In this document: one piece after another, positions 47,814 through 59,394 of the stretch
How the letters are laid out: the number at the start of each line of letters is the position of its first letter
Numbering within the stretch: the first letter of the stretch is position 1
Origin: Petunia secreta
Lineage: Eukaryota > Streptophyta > Magnoliopsida > Solanales > Solanaceae
Length of the DNA stretch: 64,000 bases
Assembly: GCA_029990175.1 (NCBI GenBank)
Contig: JARKIP010000021.1
Span: 23,875,501 to 23,939,500, forward strand
Direction of reading: 5' to 3'
Made by a program: the position numbers and the translations under genes
Notes under the pieces: generated by a model
Database searches by the model: none
Seen by the model: only the letters and a program-made list of their open reading frames with translations
What the model was told of the DNA's origin: nothing

Positions 47814-49491
47814 AATTAGTGAAAACTAGAATCTCCGGCTTTGATAAAAATTGTCGCATGTTTTAATTTATTAAATATTTGGTTGTTATATTATTGCTGT
47901 TATTACATGAAAAGTTGAATGTTACTGTTTTGATATTGTTGAACTGTATATATAAATTGTCTTCCTCCGGAACCCTCTAAGTCTCTGAAACACACGCACA
48001 CGTGCACTTACCAGATTGCTTGTGGCATCTGGGACTTTCTTACTAAATTGCCCATGATTTAGGAGGAAGGCGTGACGGGGTTTTTAGGCCGGACACACTG
48101 TCTCCGGATGGCCCTGATGCGCTTTCCGCCCGGTTTGTCCACCGGGTTTTTCAGCCAGTCTAGACACTGAGTCAGTTGCGTCACCTAGAGTTAAACCTTT
48201 AGGTCCAATTATCTGCATCATATTTGACTTACTGAGGTGCGGCACACCGGTACCGCACTTATCTAGGCTGTCTCCTTGGCGTCGAGATACGTCCAGAGCA
48301 TTTTCTGTGTTGCATTTGTTGTAGAAAGAGGGTTGTTATGCTGACCGATCACCGGGGGGTGTTAAATTTTGAAAAAAAAAAAAAAAGAGAGAGAGAAAAA
48401 CGGAAAAATGGGTTTAGTCCCGTGTCTCAAAATATCTTTAGTTGTCATTTTACGCCGTTATAATGGCGAATTTTTCTCAAGAACTTTTAGAGTCTAATTT
48501 TGTGTCCGGGTTTGGTCTCAAGTATTAGAAAATAATTTGTCATAGTTTTGCGTCATTTATAATTTTGTGTCGGTATAATGGCGAAATTTTGGGACCCTTT
48601 TGTCTTTGAGTCTGTGTCCAAGTCATAGTTCATATTTTTGGAAAGTAATTTATCGGGGTTTTACGCCGTCATAATGACCAATTTTTGTAAACCAATTTTG
48701 CATCTAATTCGTGTAATAGTTTGGATCTTTGTGTCGTCATAATGGCCAAATTTCGTAAACACTCTAAAGTTTCTTTTTTCGAATGGGATCAAAGAGTTTG
48801 TTTCAAAAAAATTGTGTCCATTTTTGTGTTGTCATAGTGTCCAATTTTGGAATCACCTTTCGGATAAAAAAAAAATAGCTTGCTTCATAATCTGTTCTTA
48901 AGTTCCGTTAGAACCTCCCTCGGGTTGAGTCTTAAATTTTCAAAAAAAAAAAAAAAAAAAAAAAAATATTTAGAGTCCCACTTTACTTTGTATTGTATTT
49001 TTTCAAGGTCAAGACAGGGTACAGACGATAAATTGCAATTAGCTAAGTTGTATTTGCGTCGATCCTCGTGGAATAATCTGACTCCGCTAAAATGTCGAGT
49101 CTCAGTATTTTCACCGTCCGAATGTACCCACCCAATGTGTCAGCTTGTATATATCTTTTGACTTGTGTATCAAGTTAAGCAGTTTATTTTGAGTCTGTCT
49201 CGTGTCATTTGTCTAAATTATGTTTGTTGAGTCAGAAAAAGAAAAATCAAAAAATCATCCAAGTTTGTCCTTATTCTAATTACGTGTCAGTTACAATTTT
49301 GTTCTGATTTTTCTTAAGGCACGTAAGCAATCTTTGGGTGATACGGTCGGTACGCGCGGCTTGCGCCGAGAACCATTTCGGGATGACGCATAACGACCTT
49401 AGGCATCGGCTAAGCCGACGAGCAAATTCATGTTCCATGCTATCTTGTTGCACTAACGTGTTTTGATTTGAATAGAGCTTGAGCAACTGCC
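47814..49491 (+). other. Leader of the Tat element with dispersed repeats and poly-A runs
   Basis: No coding sequence recognised. Five imperfect copies of a TTTGTGTCGTCATAATGGCC-like phrase lie at about 48448, 48563, 48659, 48727 and 48831. Long A-runs occur at 48371-48384 and 48942-48966. The CGGCTAAGCC palindrome-like motif at about 49407 is close to the gag start. Confidence 0.75.
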
Positions 49492-49587
49492 GTGCTGGCC
49501 CCACATTCCTACTCCACCAGAATCAAGGGACCACTGCCTGTTCCAGAAGTGGTTGAAGTACCTCTTCAAGAAAACACTCCAACAACG

Positions 49588-51860
49588 ATGGCCGAAGAAA
49601 CTGAGAACACTGAGCTGGTTCGCTTGGCTGAACAACAGGCTAAGATGGCCGAGGATTTCACGGCCATGAAAGATATGATGATGCAGCTGGTCCGCAACTT
49701 GGCAGCAGTTCAGGCACCTCCTGTTCCGCCAGGCACTGCTGGTTTCATGGCGAATACTCAGCCACCAGGGCAAGGGCAATCTACAATGGTAGAAGACCCC
49801 CGTTATCCTCCAGGGTTCGGTCCACATCCAGAAACTGACAATGTAGCTGGACCTTCTACTGTACAACCTGGAGCACAATTCCCACAGCATGGACAACATG
49901 GCCAAGCCCAAGTTCCTGCCACAGCATTCACCGTTCCTGCAGGACACACTTTGCAAAGGTCAAACAGTGACCCACAGTTGAGGGCTCGTGATCAACAATT
50001 CGACCAAACCCGGGGTAATGTACTCCGCCCCACTGAGTCGTATGATCATGGACACCACCCAGAATCACATGCTGATGTCGAAAGATTGGGGAAAACAGAA
50101 GAGGCTGACTTTGCTCGGAAATTGAAAAGCCTGGAGCAAACTGTGAAAAACATACAAGGGCAAGGGGGTAAAACAAGTATTTCATACAAAGACATGTGCT
50201 TATTCCCACATGTGCCATTGCCTGAGGGTTTTGTTGTGCCCAAATTCGATCCGTACACTGGACAAAGTGATCCAAGGATCCATGTGAAGATATACCTCAA
50301 CAAAATGAGGGGTATCGAGAAGGACGAATTATTGATGGCGTACTTTGCGGACAGTTTGGGAGGACCGGCCACAGAATGGTTTGTGCAACAAGATGTTTCC
50401 AAGTGGGTTAGCTTTGACGACATGGCCAGCGCTTTTCTGAATCATTATGGCTACAAAATGGAGGCTGCTCCTGATCGTTCTTCTTTGAAGACGATCACAA
50501 AGAAACCAGGCGAAAGCTTCAGAGAGTATGCCTATAGGTGGTGCGAACAGGCGGCGCGTGTGAGCCCTTTGATCCCAGATGAGAAAATGGTTGAAGAATT
50601 CGTCGAAGTGCTTGACGAAACATACTACCAGGCGATGGCCTCTGCCCTTGGGAAGCAATTCAGTGAAGCAGTAAAAATTGGGGAGATGATTGAGAGAGGA
50701 ATCAAAGCAGGCAAGATTGTTAGCCAAACAGCTTTGAGAGTCACGACCCAAGCGTTGCAATCAGGGTCAGGTGCTTTTGGGAAGAAGAAAGAGGAAAAAG
50801 ATGAAGTGGCAATGGTTGGTCCTGGACCGAGAAGAAATGATGGGAGATACAACGACCGCCAAGGGTACATTCAGGCACCCCCGCCACAACAATTCTATCC
50901 AACTCACGGCCAGCAATTTGCCATGCCGCAGTTCTCATTCCCTGTAAACGCAGCATCTTATGTTCAGCCTCCATCTGGTCCACAATGGCGTCCACCCCCT
51001 GCTCCAGTCCAATACAACAATCAACAGGCACATACTCAATTCCAGGGTCACCAGGAGATGCCTTATCGACCACGAGGTCCGCAGGGTTTTCGTCCAAACA
51101 TGCAGCAGAGAAACATGCAACAAGAGAAAAGACAGTTCACCCCACTGGGGGAGACTTACGCTAATTTGTTTGAAAAGTTGCAACAAGCCAATCTGTTGAA
51201 GCCAATCCCGGGAAAAGTGAACCCCAATGGAAGAGTTGATCATTCACGCCATTGTGCGTTTCATTCTGGAGCACCTGGACATGACACAGAATCCTGCTGG
51301 GAACTCAAAAAGGTAATCCAGGCAATGATAGACAACAACCAGATAAAAGTCGTGGGGGATGAAACACAAAATGTGAATCAAAACCCTTTACCAGCTCATG
51401 ATGTTCAAAACAACGTACACATGGTTGGGATGGTATCCATAGAAGAGGACTTGAAAGGGAAAGCCGCCAAGCAGATTGTGGCAGTTGGTCCCTCCCCAGA
51501 CATCAAAGGCCCTGAGCCATTTATTGTTATAATCAGGGGAAAGTCAAGTGCGTCTGTCAACAAAGCAAAGCAAGATATTGCTGATGAGCCAAGTTTCACA
51601 ATTCTGGCTGCAAAGCAGGAAAAGGTTCATGACAGTGCACCAACATTTATTGTGCAAGGGGCATCATGCCAGAAAACTCCGGTCTTCGAGGTTAAGGCAA
51701 AGAAGTGTGAGCCGGTTATCATCACTCAAGCAGCACAACTCCCTGTCAAAAGTACAAAGGCTGTTCCTTGGAACTACAACAAGACAATTGTGTCTTACAA
51801 CGGGAAAGAAATCATGGAGGTTGCTGCAGATGTAAATGGTCTAACTCGGTCCGGGAGATG
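49588..51860 (+). pseudogene. gag of the Tat element
   Basis: The first ATG of the long frame is at 49588, though the frame is open further upstream to about 49490. It encodes a Glu/Gln-rich N-terminus with a short coiled-coil-like stretch (LAEQQAKMAEDFTAMKDMM), a Pro/Gln-rich linker, a retrotransposon gag core (about 50220-50740, with PKFDPYTGQSDPRIHVKIYL and FREYAYRWCEQAARV), another Pro/Gln-rich linker, and an atypical zinc knuckle CAFHSGAPGHDTESC (about 51253-51297, with His at the second position). About 750 residues is normal for the lineage. The frame changes by one base near 51860 and then leads into the protease. Gag forms the virus-like particle in the cytoplasm. Confidence 0.88.
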
Positions 51861-53164
51861 TTTACCCCAGAAGAATTGAGAAAGGCAAAGCCAGGTCGAG
51901 AAGACCAAGGACCCATCAAAGAGCCGGTGTCTGAGAAAGAAGCTGAAGAATTTTTGAAGAAAATGAGATCGACAGATTATTCTATCGTCGAGCAATTGAG
52001 AAAGACTCCAGCTCAGATATCACTCTTGTCTCTACTTATGAACTCTGAAGCACATCGCAATGCACTGTTGAAGATATTGAATGAGGCATACATTCCTGAA
52101 CAAACTACTGTGGCTAATCTGGAAGCACTTGCTGGCAGAGTATTTGAGACTAATCGTGTGATGTTCACCGATGAGGAGCTGCCAGCAGAAGGAACCGGTC
52201 ATAATCGAGCGCTTCATGTCTCAGTCAAGTGTGAAGACTCCTATGTCACACGTGTTCTAATAGATGGCGGCGCATGATTGAACATTTGCCCTCTGTCTAC
52301 ACTGAAGAGTCTAAGGGTGGATATGAGTAAAATCAGGGCAAGTTCCTCTGCTGTTCGTGCTTTTGGTGGTGGAGTTCGAGAGTCTTTGGGTATCATCAAT
52401 CTTGAGTTAACCATTGGTCCCGCTACCTTCAGCATTGAGTTCCAAGTCATGGAAACGGATGCATCGTACAATCTGTTATTGGGCCGACCATGGATTCACA
52501 TGGCTTGTGCAGTACCATCCACAGTTCATCAGGTGGTCAAGTTTACTTGGGATAATCAAGCTGTCGTGGTTTATGGAGAGGATGACTCACAGTTTAACAA
52601 TAGCCTGGACGTACCAGCCCTTGAAGCCGTCACTACACGCCCGACCATCATGTATCAAACCTCCGATGTGGTATATGTGGAAAAGGTAACAGAAGGGAGA
52701 CCTATACCCATCCCAAGAGTGTCAGAGACGTCTATAATGATGGCATCTGAAATGTTAAAGCATGGTTTCTAATTTGGAAAGGGTTTGGGAGCGTCACTAC
52801 AAGGCAGGGTAAATCCGGTTTATCCAAATGGCGTGCAAGGCACGTGGGGACTAGGGTTCAAGCCAAAAGCTGCTGATCGCAAGCAAGCAAAGAAAATGAA
52901 GTCGGAAGTTTGGTCTCTCCCAAAGCCAATTTCGTGTCTCGCTCAGTCTTTTGTGGGTTATGTTATGAAACCAAAGGTTGTCGCTACAAATGTCAACACA
53001 GTGAAAGAAAATCAGGATGCACCATTTGATCTAGGTGGCATTTTTGAAATCTGCATGGTACAGCCGGGTGAAGGCTCCAGTAATGCTTCAATTCAGTACA
53101 TTGGCCCGGACGTGCACCTGACTAACTGGAATGCAACTCCCTTCCCCATCAGGAAGGGGTCTTG
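51861..53164 (+). pseudogene. Protease region of the Tat element (first copy), two stops
   Basis: After the frame change the sequence encodes FTPEELRKAK, then the aspartic protease with LIDGGA at 52257-52274 and a flap/C-terminal part with LLLGRPWIH (about 52475-52500). It then runs on with FGKGLGASLQGR to a conserved tail before the candidate intron. Nonsense codons are TGA 52275-52277, immediately after the DGGA active-site segment, and TAA 52770-52772. The second stop also exists in the duplicate at 61758. Confidence 0.88.
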
Positions 53165-53357
53165 GTAGACTGTTGTTTTACAGTTTTCTTTTGAATACAC
53201 TTGGATATTCTAAGGGTTGTATTCCAAGTGTATTATTTTGCTCATCTTTCCTTTTGTAATTCAAACCCTTTTTTCATTAATGAAAGGCCTAAGAGCCAAG
53301 CTTTCCTTTAATCTCTGTTCATATCCCTAATTTCATTCTACTTTTGTTTATCTGTAG
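53165..53357 (+). other. Candidate intron between protease and RT of the Tat element
   Basis: Removing 53165-53357 (GTAGAC...TATCTGTAG, 193 bp) joins the protease frame to the RT frame in phase. Without splicing, the protease frame ends at a TAG (53166-53168) and the RT frame is in another phase. Ogre elements are known to contain a spliced intron at this very position. The counterpart in the second copy, 62153-62345, has the same length and splice sites. Confidence 0.7.
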
Positions 53358-56300
53358 TGATATATCTGCTGGTCCTGATATCATGACATGTTCAAGGAAC
53401 TTATCGTCCGTCCAGAGACCGCAATCTGATTTTGGCTCCATAACCATAGTTGAGGTTGAAAGTGACGAAGAAAACATTGAGGAATTTGTTAACAATACTG
53501 AATATGATGGGGAACAGGCTGATTTTGAAATAGGCCTGGAAGTTGAACGCCATGAGGGCAAGCCTAAACCCAATCTGGCTGATACAGAGGATGTTAATCT
53601 TGGGAGCCCTGATGATGTGAGGGAAACCAAGATAAGCATGTATGCCATACCTGAAGTGAAGAACGATATTCGGAAAGTGCTCTTTGAATATCGAGATGTT
53701 TTTGCATGGTCGTATGATGAGATGCCGGGTTTGAGTTCCGAATTGATAGTCCATGAATTGCCAATTCAACCTGGTTTCCCTCCAGTGAGACAAATGCAAC
53801 GGAAGTTCAAAACTGATATGATCAAGAAAATCCATGATGAAATAATGAAACAGTTGGATGCAAAAGTGATTCAATCGGTTCAGTACACTACTTGGGTTGC
53901 AAATGTTGTTCCGGTTCCTAAGAAAGATGAAAAAACAAGGATATGTGTCGACTATCGAGATTTGAACAAGGCAAGTCCCAAAGATAATTTCCCGTTGCCT
54001 AACATTCACACTCTCGTAGACAATTGTGCCAAACATGAGATACAATCCTTTGTTGACTGCTATGCTGGATATCACCAAATCCAGATGGATGAAGATGATG
54101 CATACAAAACGGCATTCACTACTCCTTGGGGAACCTATTGCTACAGAGTGATGCCGTTTGGTTTGAAAAATGCTGGGGCAACCTACATGAGGGCTATGAC
54201 TGCCATTTTCCATGATATGATGCATAAAGAAATAGAAGTGTACGTGGATGATGTGATCATCAAGTCTAGAACTGCCGAAGAACACGTGAGAGATCTCAGA
54301 AAGTTCTTTGAAAGGCTCCGTAGGTACAATCTGAAGTTGAATCCAGCCAAGTGTGCATTTGGTGTGCCTGCTGGAAAACTGTTGGGTTTCATTGTTAGTA
54401 GGCGAGGTATTGAACTGGATCCCGCAAAGATCAAAGCAATACAAGAACTACCTCCGCCTCGAACCAAGAAGGATGTTAAAAGCTTTCTAGGCAGGTTGAA
54501 TTACATCAGTAGGTTCGTTGCTCAACTTACCACAATATGTGAGCCGATCCTCAAGTTGTTGAAAAAGAATGCATCAATTGCATGGACCGAGGAGTGCCAA
54601 GAAGCCTTCGACAAGATCAAGCAATACTTGTCAAGTCCTCCTGTTTTGGTTCCGCATGAGCCTGGCCGACCATTGTTTTTGTACTTGTCAGTCAATGAAA
54701 ACTCCTTTGGTTGTGTATTAGGGCAACATGATGCCTCGGGAAAGAAAGAGCAGGCGATTTATTATCTGAGCAAAAAGTTCACAGATTGCGAGGCCAGATA
54801 CACTTTGTTGGAAAGGACGTGTTGTGCCCTAACTTGGGTTGCACAAAAGTTGAAACATTATCTTTTGTCCTATACCACTTATCTGATTTCCCGGATGGAT
54901 CCATTGAAGTACATATTTCAAAAGCCAATGCCAACTGGCAAACTTGCAAAATGGCAGATCCTGCTCACAGAATTTGACATAGTTTATGTCACCAGAACTG
55001 CAATGAAAGCTCAGGCCTTAGCCGATCATTTGGCTGAAAACCCAGTTGATGATGATTATGAGCCATTGAAGACTTACTTCCCCGATGAGGAGGTAGATGT
55101 ACTTGAAGAGTTGATTAATGAAGAAGAGCACGTGTGGAAAATGTACTTTGATGGTGCTTCTAATTCAAAAGGCCATGGTATTGGAGCGGTCCTCATCTCT
55201 CCCACGAGACATTACTATCCGGCAGCTGCCCAACTCCGTTTCAGTTGCACTAATAACACATCTGAGTATGAAGCATGTATAATGGGTTTGCGTATGGCTC
55301 TAGACATGGACATCAAAGAATTGCTGGTGATCGGGGATTCAGATCTTTTGATACGCCAAATGAAGGGTGAATGGGAGACTCGAGATCTTAAGTTGATCAT
55401 GTACAAGCAGTGTATGGACGACCTTCGCCAAAAGTTCGATGTTCTAAAGTTTAGACATGTTCTTAGAATACATAATGAGCTGGCTGACGCATTGGCTACA
55501 CTAGCCTCGATGCTTGTCCATCCTGATAAAGCCCATATTGATCCGTTAGAGATTCAGGTCCAAAGCCAACATGCATACTGCAATGTGATTGAAGAAGAAA
55601 TTGACGGTCAACCGTGGTACTTTGATGTCAAGAATTTCCTTCAAGATGGGACGTATCCTCCATTGGCGGAAAACAATCAAAAGAGAACCCTTCGACGACT
55701 AGCAAGTGGTTTCTTTTTTAGTGGCGGAGTGGTGTACAAAAGGACACCCGATTTGGGACTGTTAAGATGCGTGGATGCAACTGAAGCCACGAAAATTCTC
55801 AATGACATGCATTCAGGGATCTGTGGACCCCATATGAGCGGGTACGTGCTAGCTAAGAAAGTACTCAGAGCGGGATACTTCTGGCTTACCATGGAACATG
55901 ACTGCATTACTTTTGTGCGAAAGTGTCATCAATGCCAAGTACACGGTGATTTGATACATTCACCCCCTTCAGATTTGCACACAATGTCAGCCCCTTGGCC
56001 TTTCACAGCATGGGGGATGGATGTTATCGGGCCTATTGAACCAAAAGCATCAAATGGACACAGATTCATTCTGGTTGCAATAGATTACTTCACCAAATGG
56101 GTTGAGGCCGTGACTCTCAAATCCGTGACCAAGAAAGCTGTGGTGGATTTCGTTCATTCTAGCATTATTTGTCGCTTTGGTATCCCAAGTACCATCATCA
56201 CTGATAATGCGGCAAATCTGAACAGTCATTTAATGAATGACGTGTGTGAAAGATTCAAGATCATGCACCGAAATTCCACACCTTACCGACCAAAGGCAAA

Positions 56301-56799
56301 TGGTGCGGTTGAAGCAGCTAATAAGAATATCAAGAAAATCCTTAGGAAAATGATACAAGGATCTCATGATTGGCATGAGAAGTTGTCTTTCGCTCTGTTT
56401 GGTTACCACACAACTGTGCGCACTTCTATAGGTGCCACCCCATATTCATTGGTATACGGAACTGAAGCAGTCATACCCGCTGAAGTGGAAATACCATCTC
56501 TCAGGATCATTGTGGAAGCAGAAATTGAGGACACGGAATGGGTCAAAACCCGATTGGAACAGTTGTCATTCATTGATGAAAAGAGGCTCAATGCAGTTTG
56601 TCATGGTCAATTGTATCAGCAAAGAATGGCCCGAGCCTACAACAAGAAAGTGCGCCTGCGCGACTTGAAAGAAGGGCAATTAGTCTTGAAAAGAATCTTT
56701 CCCCATCAGGAAGAAGCGAAAGGGAAATTTGCCCTACCTGGTCTTGAATACAAACTTAAGGACAAAAAATTAAGTACCAAAGGCAAATGGTGCGGTTGA
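53358..56799 (+). pseudogene. RT - RNase H - second RNase H - integrase of the Tat element (first copy)
   Basis: Domains in order: RT (about 53770-54440) with YVDDVIIKS at 54241-54267, the RT-linked RNase H (about 54690-55030), and the extra archaeal-type RNase H typical of Tat (about 55140-55520). The last carries Asp in MYFDGAS, Glu in SEYEA, Asp in IGDSD and a final Asp in ELADALA. Integrase (about 55700-56740) has an HHCC finger ending CHQC, then Asp in GMDVIGPI, Asp in ITDNAAN and Glu in AVEAANKN. The long frame is open, but an RT residue before KTRICVDYR is Glu where its duplicate and relatives have Gly. The integrase C-terminus is lost: at about 56740 a 487-bp internal duplication replaces the normal end and the frame stops at 56797-56799. 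Confidence 0.9.
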
Positions 56800-57240
56800 A
56801 GCAGCTAATAAGAATATCAAGAAAATCCTTAGGAAAATGATACAAGGATCTCGTGATTGGCATGAGAAGTTGTCTTTCGCTCTGTTTGGTTACCGCACAA
56901 CTGTGCGCACTTCTATAGGTGCCACCCCATATTCATTGGTATACGGAACTGAAGCAGTCATGCCCGCTGAAGTGGAAATACCATCTCTCAGGATCATTGT
57001 GGAAGTAGAAATTGAGGACACGGAATGGGTCAAAACCCGATTGGAACAGTTGTTATTCATTGATGAAAAGAGGCTCAATGCAGTTTGTCATGGTCAATTT
57101 TATCAGCAAAGAATGGCCCGAGCCTACAACAAGAAAGTGCGCCTGCGCGACTTGAAAGAAGGGCAATTAGTCTTGAAAAGAATCTTTCCTCATCAGGAAG
57201 AAGCGAAAGGGAAATTTGCTCCAAATTGGCAAGGGCCATA
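56290..57240 (+). repeat. 487-bp internal tandem duplication in the integrase gene
   Basis: 56290-56740 is repeated from 56777 with an offset of 487 bp and about seven substitutions in roughly 440 bp. The junction segment, about 56741-56776, is present once and is unrelated to the normal integrase sequence at that point. Confidence 0.9.
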
Positions 57241-57349
57241 CCTGGTAAAGAAAGTATTGCCAAATGGCGCCTTGTACCTTACAGATCCAGAAGGCAGGAC
57301 AACTGAAATACCCGTCAATGCAGACGCGGTCAAGAGGTACTACATTTGA
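56837..57349 (+). pseudogene. Duplicated integrase C-terminus
   Basis: This is not an independent gene. It repeats the catalytic-core end of the integrase (starting from the KILRKMIQG segment) and continues to the true C-terminus, FAPNWQGPYLVKKVLPNGAL (a GPY-like module), ending at TGA 57347-57349. It lacks the D,D,E core, so it could not work alone. Confidence 0.88.
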
Positions 57350-59394
57350 CTCCAAGATGGCTTTCAACTCGGGATGAATGCAAGGCTTTTGTTCTCTTTT
57401 GCTATCCCAAATTGTATCCCTTATTAGCATTTTGAATATTGTACTTTTGAGACATATTCTCGGCTGGAATCAATGTAATTGTATCAACATGAAATGAAAC
57501 TGAAAAGCATCAAAAAGAAACCTGGGCATTTGTCTAGAGCTACGTCTGACCTGATTCTTCTCAAAAGGATACGTAGGCAACCATTTCGATGCGGTCGCAA
57601 TAAGAGAAATTTCCTCTTTTTCTGTCTACTTTTATTCGCGCAAAGTTAGCCTCCAGGCTTGCGGAATATATCAAGAAAATCAGAGTCCCCAGTTTATCCT
57701 AAACTGGGGCAGAAATTATTTATATTTTTTAAGAAAATGGAGGAAATTCAATATTCCTCCCCATTTTCTTTGTGCTCATAACAGGGGAATGTTCGTTTTT
57801 TTTTCCCTGTTCATATTGACGCAAAACTTGCCTCCAAGTTTGCGGCCAACGTCAAAAGAAATTTTGTTCCCTATTCCATGCTAAACTGGGGCAGAAGTTT
57901 ATTTTTATTTTATTTTATAAATAAAATAAAATAAAAACAAACTTCAATTTTTGTTGTACCATCCACTCACATGTTTTAAGGGATGTTTGGCACATCAGTC
58001 TCGAAATCGAGGAAGAAACTCAAAACGCCCAGTTTATCCTAAACTGGGGCAGAAGTTTATTTTTTTTAGAAAAAAAGAAAGAGGAGAAAGTCAACATCCC
58101 TTCTCTTTCATTGTGTTCATCTCGGGGGATAATCTCAATATTCCCTATGTTTTCATATTAGAAAATTCAAAAGATAATTCCTCGGTTTCGCTAAACCGGG
58201 GATACAGTTTGTTGATTATTTTAAAAGAAATGATTTCAAGGGTTGTATCATTCACCAAGTCATTGCATGAGATGCTTTCATACTGCTTTTCAAACTAAAA
58301 AAAAAAAGAAGAGAGAAATAATCCCCAATTTGCCTAAACTGGGGGAAATAAGTTTATTTTATTTTCAAAAAGCGGTGATTTTATAATTTGTGATATTCAT
58401 CTAATCGTCTCATGAGATGTTTCTGAGCTTTTATGTTGAACCCTTTCTTCATAGCCTAACCAAATCTAATGTTACAGTCCAAATAAAGACCCTTCTGACC
58501 GATCATTGAGAATGTCAAGCCGAGTAGGGTATCAAGGGATAAGTTCCACGCTGTAAAGTCGCATTCTTATAAGCCGACAATCGCATTTAGGAGCTGGGAG
58601 CACCAAGGTCATTAAAGGAGAAATTCTCCGGGGAATCAAGATAAAGGCCGAAATTGAAGAAAGAAAGGAAAGACGGGGTCGAGCAGCAAGGAGAGATGGG
58701 AGGTCGATTGGGAAAGAGCGAAAAATGAAAGGAATGAAAAAAAAAGAGCGAAAAAAATGAAGTCTTGTCGGTGAAAACCTGAAAAGGCGCTGCAAGGCAA
58801 TAGTGAGTTAAAAGAACAAAGAGAGAGGTTAGTTGGTGAAAACCCGAAAGGGCACTACTAGTCGAATGAGGGCTGTGGAAGTCATCACCAGGTTCGGGTT
58901 GAGCAAAGTTGTCAAACTGGGGCAAGTTTGGGGATAGACCGGGTGAATGGATCAAGAGTTGATTCTAATTGCATGTCATGTTTTACTAAGGTTGTCGTTT
59001 CACCTCCAAATAAGCTTCTTTTATCTACTAGGGACATCTTTCATTCGATGTCTCCTTCTGAGTTTCTTCAATTTCCTTTTCATTTATTTTTTTTCTCATT
59101 ATTTTCGGGCATTAAGAAAGGTTTGCAAAACTTGTCTACAAGTTTCAGTTGTACTAGAAAAGTCGGGAATGAGAGCCTAGCACCGAGATTGTACCATGAA
59201 GATCACTAAGGAATGCTTTGTTATTTCTACAAAGGTGTGACCAAAGACCGAGATGTGAATTTGGTCGGGAAGTGTGAGAACACAACTACATCAAGTAAGT
59301 TGTTCGTCGGCGACCAACTTGAAGGGCAAAAAGGGAACAAAGAAAAGAAAAGAAGTAGCAAGGACCATCTAAGCCAGGTTTTCAACTATCAATT
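57350..59394 (+). other. 3' non-coding region of the Tat element with dispersed repeats
   Basis: No protein domain is seen. The phrase CTAAACTGGGGCAGAA or a variant recurs near 57700, 57885, 58038, 58192 and 58334, each after a T- or A-rich tract. An AT palindrome lies at 57906-57941. 58530-58960 is a GA-rich stretch containing GGTGAAAACC(T/C)GAAA twice (about 58770 and 58835). Confidence 0.75.

Noticed and set aside
48880..49161. 93-codon open frame in the Tat leader
   Set aside because: It is held open by a poly-A run (encoding poly-Lys) and has no similarity to a known ORF1 that I can recognise.
53401..54444. 347-codon open frame on the - strand (and its duplicate at 62389-63432)
   Set aside because: It lies antisense to conserved RT codons, shows no domain of its own, and is duplicated only because the RT is.
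56837..57349. Independent small gene
   Set aside because: It repeats the integrase codons just upstream at a 487-bp offset and lacks the catalytic core.
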